From an uncultured Solirubrobacterales bacterium (GTDB lineage: Bacteria; Actinomycetota; Thermoleophilia; Solirubrobacterales; Solirubrobacteraceae), in NCBI GenBank assembly GCA_903821395.1, contig CAIJLJ010000142.1, positions 1-48,331 of the forward strand: a DNA stretch of 48,331 nt, read 5' to 3'. This document shows positions 1 to 7,595 of this stretch, piece after piece; the first letter of the stretch is position 1; the number at the start of each line of letters is the position of its first letter. The position numbers were made by a program, and so were the translations under genes. Under the pieces are notes generated by a model. The model was given only the letters and a program-made list of their open reading frames with translations. It was not told the DNA's origin and searched no databases.

Positions 1-1277
1 GGGTCCTCTGAAGCTTCGTGGTTGTAGTACTCGTCGCGGTAGATGAACATGACTACGTCTGCGTCCTGCTCGATCTGCCCTGACTCACGCAGGTCGGAGA
101 GCATCGGCCGCTTGTCGGGTCGCGACTCAACTCCACGTGAAAGCTGGGAGAGCGCGATCACAGGAACTTTTAGCTCGCGCGCGAGGATCTTCAGCCCTCG
201 GCTCATCTCGCCCACCTGCTGGACACGGTTGTCGTAGCGACCATCGGCACGCATCAGCTGCAGGTAGTCGATGATGATCAGCCCGAGGCCGCCTTCATCT
301 CGCAGGCTCTGGTGGAGCCGGCGGGCCTTGGCGCGGATATCGAGCAGGCCGATGTCGGATGAGTCGTCGACGTAAAGGTTGGAACGCTCGTATTCGGCTG
401 CGACCTTCAGCACCCGCTGCCATTTTTCGTCGCGGACACGGCCCTTGCGCAGGTCGTCGCCTTTGATCATCGCCTGCGAAGCGATGAAGCGTTGGGCTAG
501 CTCGCCTTCTGACATCTCCAGCGAGAAGAGCGCGACCGGTCGCGGCTTCTTCTTATCGAGCGCGACGCTCTCAGCGATGTTGGTGACTAACGCCGATTTA
601 CCCATCGATGGTCGCGCCGCGATGATGATTAGGTTCCCCGGCTGGAAGCCGCCGGTGATCTGGTCTAGGTCAGCGAAACCGGATGGGATGCCGGTGATCG
701 ACTCGCCGCGCTTTGCCAGCTCGTCCCAGCGCTGCAGCTCCTGGTGGAGAACGTCGCCGACGGGGCGGAAGTCTTGCCCGCCATCGCCCATGCGGATTTC
801 GAGAATTGAGCGCTCTGCTTCATCGACGATCTGCTGCGGGTCGCCATCGCGCGTGTAGACGCTCGACTGAATCCGGTACGAGGTATCGAGCAGTCGCCGC
901 AGGTGGGCCGTCTCGCGAACGATCTCGGCGTAGCGGCGCAGGTTGCCGACCGCTGGGACCGCGGTCACGAGCGCCTGAATCGCCTCCTCGCCTCCGGCCT
1001 CTTCGAGCTTGCCGACAGACTTGAGCTCTTCGGTGACGCTGAGCACGTCAATCTCGCTGCCGCGATCAAAGAGACCGAGCAGCGCCTCAAAGATCACGCG
1101 GTGACGGGCCCTGTAGAAGTCTTCGGCAGTTATCTCCTCTTCAACTACGTAGGCGTAGTGAGCCTTCTCGGAGAGGATGATCGCGCCGAGAATTGCCTGC
1201 TCGGATTCGATCGAGTGAGGCGGTAGCGTGGCCTGCGGATCGGTTGGTGATCCGGGTGGCTGAGCGGTGGTTGCCAT
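1..1277 (-). CDS. dnaB: Replicative DNA helicase DnaB (3' end cut by window)
   Basis: Hexameric replicative helicase that unwinds DNA at the fork. I translated 425 residues from the ATG at 1277 to the window edge. An N-terminal DnaB domain spans roughly residues 20-125, and the RecA-like ATPase core follows a linker. The P-loop is ARPSMGKS (221-228) and Walker B is IIIDYLQLM (334-342). The SQLSRGVE segment and the arginine-rich DLRESGQIEQDADVV segment of the family are present. DnaB is usually about 440-460 residues, so only the last few dozen residues, including the conserved AKQRNGP-type segment, lie outside. No intein is seen in the visible part. It is the last gene of the rpsF-ssb-rpsR-rplI-dnaB cluster, 101 bases after rplI. 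A TAGCTT hexamer 9 bases before the ATG could give it its own promoter. Confidence 0.97.
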   Translation of the reverse strand, partial: MATTAQPPGSPTDPQATLPPHSIESEQAILGAIILSEKAHYAYVVEEEITAEDFYRARHRVIFEALLGLFDRGSEIDVLSVTEELKSVGKLEEAGGEEAIQALVTAVPAVGNLRRYAEIVRETAHLRRLLDTSYRIQSSVYTRDGDPQQIVDEAERSILEIRMGDGGQDFRPVGDVLHQELQRWDELAKRGESITGIPSGFADLDQITGGFQPGNLIIIAARPSMGKSALVTNIAESVALDKKKPRPVALFSLEMSEGELAQRFIASQAMIKGDDLRKGRVRDEKWQRVLKVAAEYERSNLYVDDSSDIGLLDIRAKARRLHQSLRDEGGLGLIIIDYLQLMRADGRYDNRVQQVGEMSRGLKILARELKVPVIALSQLSRGVESRPDKRPMLSDLRESGQIEQDADVVMFIYRDEYYNHEASED

Positions 1278-1321
1278 TACCGATCGAAGCTACCAACGAG
1301 GCCGGGTGTTGTGCACACGCT

Positions 1322-1342
1322 CTTGCCGCAAATGGCGGCAAG
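1322..1342 (-). terminator. Intergenic hairpin between rplI and dnaB
   Basis: A perfect 8-bp inverted repeat (CTTGCCGC / GCGGCAAG, 5-base loop) lies 36 bases after the rplI stop and 44 bases before the dnaB start. On the transcribed strand it is not followed by a T-run, so it is a poor intrinsic terminator. It may act as an attenuator or an mRNA 3'-end stabiliser that lowers read-through into dnaB. The role is inferred; only the repeat is seen. Confidence 0.35.
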
Positions 1343-1378
1343 TTGTTTCAAAGGCACTGCTAGCGAGGTGCGCGGTGG

Positions 1379-1828
1379 TTACTGCTCAGAGACGATCATC
1401 GTGACCGTGGCTTTGATGCCAACGGCGAGATCGATCTCAACACTGTGCGAGCCGATCTCTTTGATCGGCGCCTCGAGGTGAATCTTGCGCTTGTCGATCT
1501 CGACTGCGCGGGCTTCAAGGATTGCGTCGGCGATGTCCTGCGGCGTGACCGAACCGAAGAGGCGGCCGTCTTCACCAGCTGGGGCGGTGATCGTTAGCGT
1601 CGTGGCGCTGAGCAGATCGGCAAGCTCCTGCGAGTCGTTGGCGGCCTGGGCGCGCTCAGCGGCCGCCGCTTCGTAAGCGATTTCGGCTGCGGCGATCGAA
1701 GATTCGGTTGCGACCTGCGCCAGCTTGCGCGGCAGCAGGTAGTTGCGTAGGTAGCCCTTTGAGACGACAACCAGCGAGCCCTTGTGGCCGAGGTTGTCGA
1801 CGTCCTTGAGCAGAATTGCTTCAGGCAT
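1379..1828 (-). CDS. rplI: 50S ribosomal protein L9
   Basis: L9 binds 23S rRNA domain V near the L1 stalk. At 149 residues it has the family's normal length. The N-terminal domain carries the signature GxKGxxVxVxxGYxRNYLLPxxxA region (residues about 14-38). The central helix (about 45-78) is alanine-rich. The C-terminal domain has the conserved GRLFGSVTPQDIADAI segment near residues 88-103. The ATG start overlaps the rpsR stop by one base (TGATG), which suggests translational coupling. It follows ssb and rpsR in the usual bacterial order. Confidence 0.97.
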   Translation of the reverse strand: MPEAILLKDVDNLGHKGSLVVVSKGYLRNYLLPRKLAQVATESSIAAAEIAYEAAAAERAQAANDSQELADLLSATTLTITAPAGEDGRLFGSVTPQDIADAILEARAVEIDKRKIHLEAPIKEIGSHSVEIDLAVGIKATVTMIVSEQ

Positions 1829-2154
1829 CAGTCGCGGTCTCTGTCGCGGTCACGGCCGCGGCGTGGGCGGGTTCCCTCGTTGGCCGGCTCACCGGCGTAA
1901 GGGATTAGCGCCAGTTCACGCGAGCGCTTGACGGCTTCGGCGAGCTGCGTCTGGTGGCGACGGCAGAGGCCTGTCATTCCACGCGAGCGGATTTTCCCGC
2001 GCTCGGAGGTAAAGCGCTTGAGCATCGGCACGTCTTTGTAGTCGATGTGGACGATCTTGTCCTTGCAGCAGGCGCAGGACTTGCGGCGGCCGCTGCTTGG
2101 GCCAGCCTTCTTGTCCTTGCGGCGCGCTGAGTTGGTTTCTTTCTTCTTAGCCAC
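1828..2154 (-). CDS. rpsR: 30S ribosomal protein S18 with charged C-terminal tail
   Basis: S18 pairs with S6 on the small-subunit platform. The core (about residues 20-85) shows the family pattern [19 protein letters not shown], followed by the GLCRRHQ segment. Cysteines in the SCACCKDK segment plus GLCRRH resemble the zinc-binding form of S18. The start is GTG at 2154, with lysine/arginine-rich first residues. The protein is 108 residues, longer than the usual 75-90. The extra is a C-terminal tail ending in alternating Arg-Asp repeats, whose function I do not know. Its stop codon overlaps the rplI start. Confidence 0.96.
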   Translation of the reverse strand: MAKKKETNSARRKDKKAGPSSGRRKSCACCKDKIVHIDYKDVPMLKRFTSERGKIRSRGMTGLCRRHQTQLAEAVKRSRELALIPYAGEPANEGTRPRRGRDRDRDRD

Positions 2155-2187
2155 TGAGCTGTCTCTGACTCTCGTTCTTCGTGGAAA

Positions 2188-2207
2188 CGCGCGCCGATGG
2201 GCGCGCG
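2188..2207. repeat. GC-rich inverted repeat upstream of rpsR
   Basis: CGCGCGCC / GGCGCGCG arms (8 bp, GATG loop on plus) sit 34-53 bases upstream of the rpsR start. Read in the gene direction the hairpin is followed by TTTCC. It could be a weak terminator/attenuator between ssb and rpsR, or a leader element for the S18 gene. Only the symmetry is seen; the function is open. Confidence 0.3.
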
Positions 2208-2259
2208 CTGGAAAACAGTTTCCTGCAGCTGCGCGAAAAAACGCTGCTACGAGCCAAAG

Positions 2260-2279
2260 AATAGCGCCTTGGCGCTATT
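2260..2279. repeat. Inverted repeat just after ssb
   Basis: A perfect 9-bp palindromic stem, AATAGCGCC / GGCGCTATT with a two-base centre, begins 20 bases past the ssb stop codon. In the gene direction the stem is followed by CTTTGG, so the T-tract is short. It is a plausible partial terminator that would let ssb be expressed above rpsR-rplI. Together with the repeat at 2188-2207 it makes the ssb-rpsR gap unusually structured. Confidence 0.35.
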
Positions 2280-2298
2280 TACTCAGTCCGCTACGAGG

Positions 2299-2766
2299 CT
2301 AGAACGGAATGTCGTCTTCGCCAGCCGCTGCCGGTGCTCCGGCAGGTGCGCTAGCAAAGTCGCTTGTGTCAGCAGGTACATCGGAGGCCGGAGTGAAACC
2401 GCCCTGCCCGCCACCTGTCTCATCACGCGGTCCGCTGAGGAACTGAACGCTGTCAGCAATGATGTCAACGGCCTGGCGCTTGTTGCCCTCAGGCGTCTCC
2501 CATTCGCGCCACTCAAGGCGCCCGTCGACGGCGACGCCGCGGCCCTTGGCGAGGTATTTGGAGCAGTTCTCTCCCTGAGCGCCCCAAACTGTCACGTCGA
2601 AGTAGTTGGGCTTGTCGACCCATTCGCCCGAGGCGCTGTCCTTGCGGCGCGTATTACAAGCGACGCGGAGCTTGCAGACCGAATTGCCGCTCGGCAGCGC
2701 GCGGAGTTCAGGATCGGAGGTCAGGTTCCCGGTGATAATCACTCGGTTGATATTTGAGGCGGCCAT
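2299..2766 (-). CDS. ssb: Single-stranded DNA-binding protein
   Basis: SSB coats single-stranded DNA during replication and repair and recruits partners through its acidic tail. The 155-residue protein has an OB fold over about residues 5-110, with NRVIITGNLTSDPELR near the N-terminus and the VWGAQGENCSKYLAKGRGV segment. A Gly/Ala/Pro-rich linker follows, and it ends in the canonical DDIPF tail. I chose the ATG at 2766 because AAAGGA lies 9 bases upstream. A TTG 18 bases earlier overlaps that ribosome-binding site and would add only MKGPNP. The gene lies between rpsF and rpsR, its usual place. Confidence 0.97.
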   Translation of the reverse strand: MAASNINRVIITGNLTSDPELRALPSGNSVCKLRVACNTRRKDSASGEWVDKPNYFDVTVWGAQGENCSKYLAKGRGVAVDGRLEWREWETPEGNKRQAVDIIADSVQFLSGPRDETGGGQGGFTPASDVPADTSDFASAPAGAPAAAGEDDIPF

Positions 2767-2924
2767 GGGATTCGGTCCTTTCAACGGGCGCTTAGAGCAC
2801 CTGGATCAGTTTCTTTCGTTATGCCGCGAGTCTAAAGCGCAGCTCGGCGACGGTTAGCGATCAAGTCGCAATTTGCGCACTTGTTTTACGGTCGCGTTGC
2901 GATTCGTAAATCTGACAGCGCCGT

Positions 2925-3440
2925 TTAGGCGGCTGGCGGGGTGCTGCCGCTGGCTTCCGACTCGGCGACCGCCTCGTCGACGATCTCCTCAGCGATTGCC
3001 TCTTCGACCACAGCTTCAACTACGGCTTCTTCGACGAGTTCTTCGGCGACCGCTTCTTCAACGGCCTCAGCGGCGACCTCAACCTCAGCGACAACTTCGG
3101 CCTCAGCGACGGCTTCTTGGCGCAAGTCGGGAGGATCGCCAACGCCGGCGCGCAGCTTGATGATTCTGAAGCGAGTTACGCCATCGGTGATCCGAAGCGT
3201 ACGTTGGAGCTGCTCCAGCACGCTGTTGGGGCCGTGAAACTGGACCAGGTCGTACTCGGCGTTGGCTTCGTGGTTGATCTCAAAGGCCATCTTGCGATTG
3301 CCGTAGTCGTGATCGCCAATGATCGTGCCGCCAGCCTCAATCATTGCCTTTACGTCGCCACGTATTTTGGTACGCGTCGCCGGCTCGGCCTTTGGGTCGA
3401 GCATCAGCATCAGATCGTAAGTTGGAGCAGCAGCCACCAT
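2925..3440 (-). CDS. rpsF: 30S ribosomal protein S6 with long acidic extension
   Basis: S6 forms a heterodimer with S18 on the small-subunit platform. The globular domain (residues 1-100) matches the family: TYDLMLMLDPK, the GDHDYGNRKMAFEI strand and the ending GVTRFRIIKL. After residue 108 comes a 55-residue segment made almost only of Ala, Val, Glu and Ile, with about 20 Glu and one Asp, and then a short SGSTPPAA end. Family members are often 95-110 residues, so the extension is real extra material. E. coli S6 receives C-terminal glutamates post-translationally through RimK; here acidity is gene-encoded. The ATG at 3440 is followed by GTG and has no clear Shine-Dalgarno sequence. A TATCGT hexamer lies 10 bases upstream. 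Confidence 0.95.
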   Translation of the reverse strand: MVAAAPTYDLMLMLDPKAEPATRTKIRGDVKAMIEAGGTIIGDHDYGNRKMAFEINHEANAEYDLVQFHGPNSVLEQLQRTLRITDGVTRFRIIKLRAGVGDPPDLRQEAVAEAEVVAEVEVAAEAVEEAVAEELVEEAVVEAVVEEAIAEEIVDEAVAESEASGSTPPAA

Positions 3441-3461
3441 TCGACGCGCGACGATAGCAGG

Positions 3462-3480
3462 GGGCGAAGCTTTCGGGCCC
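3462..3480 (-). promoter_or_regulatory. Possible S6:S18-type leader hairpin before rpsF
   Basis: On the transcribed strand GGGC (3480-3477) can pair with GCCC (3465-3462). It encloses an unpaired CC and a small GAA-AGC-TTC hairpin, so a CCG trinucleotide lies at the bulge. A CCG in a bulge flanked by a stem and a hairpin is the described S6:S18 autoregulatory motif in rpsF leaders of many bacteria. The stems here are only 4 and 3 bp and the transcription start is unknown, so this is a weak candidate. Confidence 0.25.
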
Positions 3481-3540
3481 GTAGCTAAGGGAGTTATCGC
3501 TCGCCGTCGAACATCGCCATCGCTACGAACGTCACTCCAG

Positions 3541-3897
3541 TTGGCCGCCCTTGTCGCGCTGCTCGCGCTGATCTTTGGGATCCCTCGGCTACGTCATCAA
3601 CGAGCCGTGATTCCCGACCCATCGCCGCGGCCGCTGGTTGCCGCCGGCGCCCCTGCGCCAGTGGAGGCCCCAGCCGAAGCGGCGGTGCCAGAACCGCGGA
3701 TTAGGGACCAGACGAATCGTCGCCACCGGCACGGCCAGAAGAGTTCAACCGCGCTGAAGAAGCACAAGCCGGCGAGCCCACACCCGAAATCGGCCTTACC
3801 GCATCGGCCAAAGGTCGTAGTAACTGAAGGCCCGCCATCGGGCGAGCCGTCCAGCTCATCATCGGCGGCAGCGGCAACCGAATTCGGCTGGCCCTAA
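3541..3897 (+). CDS. Hypothetical membrane-anchored Pro/Ala-rich protein
   Basis: I do not recognise this protein. From the TTG at 3541 it has a hydrophobic N-terminal segment (residues about 2-14, Ala/Leu-rich), then a low-complexity Pro/Ala/Lys/His-rich tail with no motif. That suggests one membrane anchor and a disordered outer part. The frame stays open back to 3421 but contains no ATG, GTG or TTG there. An AAGGGAG purine run at 3487-3493 has no usable start codon at proper spacing. Codon use is GC-rich at third positions, like its neighbours. It sits divergent from rpsF and convergent with otsA (7-base gap). It may not be a real gene. Confidence 0.4.
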   Translation: MAALVALLALIFGIPRLRHQRAVIPDPSPRPLVAAGAPAPVEAPAEAAVPEPRIRDQTNRRHRHGQKSSTALKKHKPASPHPKSALPHRPKVVVTEGPPSGEPSSSSSAAAATEFGWP

Positions 3898-3904
3898 CCT
3901 TTGC

Positions 3905-5371
3905 TCAGGTTGCTGCTGCTTCGTTCGCTTCAGCCTTCGAGCGGATGTCGGCCAGCTGGTCGTCGACCCAGTCTCCAGGATCACGCTCGGTGACGATCGC
4001 CTTGAGCCCGTCAATTCGTTCTTTGCGTCGCTCCGGGTCCATTGTCAAGGCGCTGTAGATTGCGTCGGCCAGCTCCTGAATATTGAACGGGTTGACGCTA
4101 ATCGCAAATTCGCCAAGCTCCTCGTGCGCGCCGGTGTTCTCGGAAAGGATTGAGACGCCGTCACGCTGGTTTACCAGCGGACCTTCTTTGGCGACGAGGT
4201 TCATGCCGTCGAACATCGCATTGACGAGCAGCACGTCGTACTGGCGGTAGGAGGCCATCGCCTCTTCGAGGTCATCGCGCAGCTTCAGCTGGATTGGCAT
4301 CCAATCAGGCGTTCCGTGGCGCAGGTTTACAACGGCTACCAGCGCTTCGATCTTCTCGAGGTATTCGGCGTACTCGGGAACGTCGGTCCTTGAGGGCATC
4401 AGCTGAGCGATGAACGACACATGCTCACGGAACTCAGGGTGCTGGTCGAGGAAGAGGTCAAATGCCGTAAATCCACGAAGAACATTCTTCGATAGGTCGG
4501 CGCGGTCGACGCGCAGAATTAGATGCTCACGCCGACGTCGCTCCAGCTCGGCCTCCAGCTCCAGCGTCCTTGGTGAATTGCCGACCTTTTCGGTGGCTTC
4601 GGCGTCGATCGGCAGTGGGTAGGCGCGGATCCAGATCTCGCGGCCGTCGTGGTAGACGATGCCCCGCTCGAAATCGACTTCGAGATCAAGCAGGTCTCGG
4701 CAGCACTGAATGAAGTTGCGACGGTAGGCCTGCGTGTGGAGTCCGATTATGTCGTTGGCGAGCAGTCCGTGATAGAGCTGCTCACGAATCTCGGTCGGCA
4801 GGACTCGCCAGGCATCGGACTGCGGCCACGGGATGTGAATGAAGTGGTGGAGAAATACGTCCGGCCGCGCTGCGCGGACAAGTCCAGGCAGCGTGTAGAG
4901 GTGGTAGTCGTGAACCATCACAACCGGGTCGGGCTTGCCGGCAATCTCCTCGATCACAGCGGTTGCAAGATCTTCATTGACGACCTTGTAGCCGAGCTCA
5001 AAGGCGTCAATCTCCCACTGCCGGACGTCAGGTGCGTTCGAGATATCCCAGAGGTAATGCTGGATAAACCACAGCATTGGGTTGGCAAAGATGTTGTAGA
5101 AGCGATCGAAGGCTTCTGGATCGCTGTCGACCAGTCGTACTTCGTACTCCCCTCCAAAGGGGGACTCGACGGTGAACGGGTGCCCACCCGCTTCGCGCGC
5201 TCGCGCCACGTCGCCGTCGGACATCGCGCTCGCAATCCAAACCGCTTTGCGGTGCGACACAAGGCCAGTCAATGCCGTCACCAAGCCGCCGCCGCCGCGC
5301 GAGATCTCGCCGTCGTCGCTGAACGTCACCGGCCCGCGGTTGGATACGAGTACGAATGGAGTCTCAGTCAC
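3905..5371 (-). CDS. otsA: Trehalose-6-phosphate synthase (GT20 family)
   Basis: GT20 enzymes move glucose from a nucleotide-sugar to glucose 6-phosphate, giving trehalose 6-phosphate, a precursor of a stress protectant. The 488-residue protein shows SNRGP (10-14), a glycine-rich loop GGGGL (26-30) and VHDYHL (153-158). It also has HHFIHIPWPQSDAWRVLP (175-192), the sugar-nucleotide set R290/D292/K295, and LVNAMFDGMNLVAKEG followed by SENTGAHEEL. All are GT20 hallmarks. The start is GTG at 5371, six bases after a TAGGCT -10 box, so it is probably leaderless. No trehalose-6-phosphate phosphatase is adjacent. The exact acceptor (glucose 6-phosphate or another phosphate) cannot be proved from sequence. 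The histidine-kinase gene begins its own minus-strand unit upstream, 50 bases away. Confidence 0.9.
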   Translation of the reverse strand: MTETPFVLVSNRGPVTFSDDGEISRGGGGLVTALTGLVSHRKAVWIASAMSDGDVARAREAGGHPFTVESPFGGEYEVRLVDSDPEAFDRFYNIFANPMLWFIQHYLWDISNAPDVRQWEIDAFELGYKVVNEDLATAVIEEIAGKPDPVVMVHDYHLYTLPGLVRAARPDVFLHHFIHIPWPQSDAWRVLPTEIREQLYHGLLANDIIGLHTQAYRRNFIQCCRDLLDLEVDFERGIVYHDGREIWIRAYPLPIDAEATEKVGNSPRTLELEAELERRRREHLILRVDRADLSKNVLRGFTAFDLFLDQHPEFREHVSFIAQLMPSRTDVPEYAEYLEKIEALVAVVNLRHGTPDWMPIQLKLRDDLEEAMASYRQYDVLLVNAMFDGMNLVAKEGPLVNQRDGVSILSENTGAHEELGEFAISVNPFNIQELADAIYSALTMDPERRKERIDGLKAIVTERDPGDWVDDQLADIRSKAEANEAAAT

Positions 5372-5377
5372 TTGATC

Positions 5378-5383
5378 AGCCTA
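5378..5383 (-). promoter_or_regulatory. -10 box of probable leaderless otsA promoter
   Basis: TAGGCT on the minus strand ends 6 bases before the GTG start of otsA. This is the spacing at which transcription would begin at or next to the start codon. No convincing -35 hexamer is visible. There is no Shine-Dalgarno sequence before this start. Confidence 0.5.
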
Positions 5384-5421
5384 CCCGCCCGTTGTGGCTC
5401 TCGTAAAATCGCGCTGGCAAG

Positions 5422-6840
5422 TTAAGCCGGTAGTTCAATTGCGAAGGTCGTGCGCCCTGGGACGCTTTCGACGCTAAGGGTTCCGCCCATCCGCTCGACT
5501 AGTTCACTTGCGATCGCCAGACCCAGGCCAGCGCCGCGCGTGCCGTCGGAGGTATAGAACGGTTCAAAGGCGCGTTCGATGTCGGCTCGCGGGATTCCTT
5601 CGCCAAAGTCGGTCACGGCAATCCGCGCGCGCTTCTCCGGTTGGCTGGTGGCGACGATCACGTCGGTTCCCTTCGGAGTGTGGGCGACTGCGTTGTCGAC
5701 GAGGATCCGCACGACCTGAGAGAGGCGCTCAGGGTCGCAGCTGGCATATATTGCGTCGGCCGAGATTCGGACCTCGAGCTGCGAATTATGTTCGGTTAGG
5801 GCCGGAACAAACTCATTGGCGACGTCTGTGGCAAGCTTGCCAATATCGGTTCGCTCGCGCTGCAGCTCGACGGCGCCGGCGTCGATCCGGGAGAGGTCGA
5901 GCAAGTCTGTCGTTAGCTTCTCGAGCCGCGCCACACCGTCGCGCAGCTGCCCGAGAAAACGCATCCTTGTCGTCTCGTCCAACTCCTCATCTTCGAGTAG
6001 TTCAACAAAGCCGCTGAGCGAGAAGATTGGCGTGCGTAGCTCGTGCGAGGCGGTGGCAATGAACCTACGTCTGGCGCTGTCGAGCTCTGCCAGCTGAGTT
6101 TGCATTGCCTCCAGCGCCGCAGCGAGCCGCCCGAGTTCGTCGTCGTTGTCAACGGTAAAACGAGCTGAGAGGTCGCCGCCGGCGACCTGCCGGGCAGTCG
6201 TCTCAAGCCGTGAGACGCGCTTTCCAAATGAGCGCGCAACTAGGTAGCCAGCCACCAGCGCAGCGATCAGCCCGATGATCCCCGCGAGCAGGATCCGGTT
6301 GCGTACCAGCGTTACATTTCGCTCGACATCGGCAAGTGGCGCTGAGAAGACGATCACGTCGCCGAGCACCGGTCGGCCTGTTGTTGGGCTTTTCGAGAAG
6401 AGCGGGATCGCCGCTTCAGCGACGCGGCGCCCGGCGACCGATTCGATTGCTGCTGCGGTCTGCCCCGAACCGATCGCCTGCAGGCCGGCCGGAAACGAAA
6501 GGTTGCCGATAGCGCTCTTGAGGTCGGAGTCGGACTTAACGAAGGGGGCGGTTCCCTTGCCGCTGTTGCCGACGCCGATCAGTGTGACGCGAGCGTTTGC
6601 TTGGTCTGCCGCGGCGCGAACCGCAAGGTCGATCTGATCGACCGGTACGGCGCCTGCGAGTTTCTGTTCGATCGCTGGACCAAAACGCTGCGCGTTTGCG
6701 GCCAACTGCGAGGTTCGCTCATTCGTCAGGTTCGATTCGAGCTCGGGTACCACGCCGACGTAAACGATTGCCATCGCGCCTAACGTGATCACGAAGAAGA
6801 GCAGCGCTAAGCGGTTAGCGATCGAGCGTGGCTCGCGCAT
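5422..6840 (-). CDS. Sensor histidine kinase (HAMP-HisKA-HATPase)
   Basis: Membrane sensor kinase that phosphorylates the response regulator encoded just upstream. Transmembrane segment 1 covers about residues 12-31. An extracytoplasmic sensing region of about 150 residues follows, with no motif I recognise. Segment 2 is at about 183-203 and a HAMP linker at 204-256. The dimerisation domain has H266 in ATASHELRTP, the phosphorylation site. The ATPase domain carries the N box (ILVDNAVAHTP), G1 (DFGEGI), F (FEPFY) and G2 (GAGLGLAI) motifs. Its ATG overlaps the regulator's stop by one base (TAATG), so the two are translationally coupled. The signal sensed is unknown. Confidence 0.95.
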   Translation of the reverse strand: MREPRSIANRLALLFFVITLGAMAIVYVGVVPELESNLTNERTSQLAANAQRFGPAIEQKLAGAVPVDQIDLAVRAAADQANARVTLIGVGNSGKGTAPFVKSDSDLKSAIGNLSFPAGLQAIGSGQTAAAIESVAGRRVAEAAIPLFSKSPTTGRPVLGDVIVFSAPLADVERNVTLVRNRILLAGIIGLIAALVAGYLVARSFGKRVSRLETTARQVAGGDLSARFTVDNDDELGRLAAALEAMQTQLAELDSARRRFIATASHELRTPIFSLSGFVELLEDEELDETTRMRFLGQLRDGVARLEKLTTDLLDLSRIDAGAVELQRERTDIGKLATDVANEFVPALTEHNSQLEVRISADAIYASCDPERLSQVVRILVDNAVAHTPKGTDVIVATSQPEKRARIAVTDFGEGIPRADIERAFEPFYTSDGTRGAGLGLAIASELVERMGGTLSVESVPGRTTFAIELPA

Positions 6841-7553
6841 TAGGATCCGTCTGGCTCGCGGAAGCGGTAACCAACTCCGCGAACAGTGAGAATGTATTTG
6901 GGCTCGCGCGTATCGCTCTCGAGCTTCTCACGGAGGTGGCGGATGTGGACGTCTACGGTCCGTGGGTCGCGGTAATCGCTGTTGCCCCAGACTTGGCTCA
7001 AGAGTTGGTCGCGGCTCCAAACACGACCGGGGCTGCCAGCTAGGGCAAGCAGGATTTCAAACTCGACGAAGGTCAGTTCGACCGGGTCGCCTTCCATCAG
7101 GACGCGGCGCTTGGGCAGATCGATCTGCAACTGATCATTGATGATCGGTTGATCTTCATCGTCACCCGGTTCGCGCGCGAGCGTCGAGCGGCGCAGCAGT
7201 GCTTTAACGCGGCTGCGGAATTCGCGCACTGAGAATGGCTTCGTGATGTAGTCGTCGGCACCAATCTCAAGGCCGACGATCTTGTCGACCTCCTCCGACT
7301 TGGCGGTGAGCATGATGATTGGAACCGTGCTGCGGGAGCGCAGCCGCTGGCACAGTTCGAAGCCATCCATCCGCGGCATCATCACGTCGAGGACGACGAG
7401 GTCGAAGCTCGATTGGCGAAACAGCTCTAAACCTTCGCGCCCGTCGCTTGCTTGGACTACTTCGTAGCCATCCTGTCTCAACGGAAAGGAGAGGAGTTCC
7501 TGTATGGACTGCTCATCGTCAACGAGCAGAATTCGTGCGGTCCGCTCTGTCAT
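6840..7553 (-). CDS. OmpR/PhoB-family response regulator
   Basis: DNA-binding regulator paired with the histidine kinase downstream. The receiver domain (about 7-120) has the acidic pair VDDE (11-14), phospho-acceptor D56 in VVLDVMMP, and the later TAK and ITKPFS motifs with the conserved Thr and Lys. The C-terminal winged-helix domain (about 135-232) ends with RTVDVHIRHLREKLE and the RGVGYRF signature. At 237 residues it has the normal length. It is similar in plan to RegX3/PhoP-type actinobacterial regulators, but the target genes cannot be told. It is divergent from the M28-like gene with only 42 bases between, so it may also control that gene. Confidence 0.95.
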   Translation of the reverse strand: MTERTARILLVDDEQSIQELLSFPLRQDGYEVVQASDGREGLELFRQSSFDLVVLDVMMPRMDGFELCQRLRSRSTVPIIMLTAKSEEVDKIVGLEIGADDYITKPFSVREFRSRVKALLRRSTLAREPGDDEDQPIINDQLQIDLPKRRVLMEGDPVELTFVEFEILLALAGSPGRVWSRDQLLSQVWGNSDYRDPRTVDVHIRHLREKLESDTREPKYILTVRGVGYRFREPDGS

Positions 7554-7595
7554 CTGCGCTTGCCAGCCTAGGCGCTTTACCCTCCCTATTCAGCA

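Noticed and set aside
2941-3120. Repetitive-looking DNA resembling a tandem repeat or array
   Set aside because: It is the Ala/Glu-rich tail of S6; the periodicity comes from low-complexity codons, not from spaced direct repeats.
4649-5425. 258-codon open frame antisense to otsA
   Set aside because: It mirrors the GT20 coding region; its protein shows no motif and the otsA match is strong.
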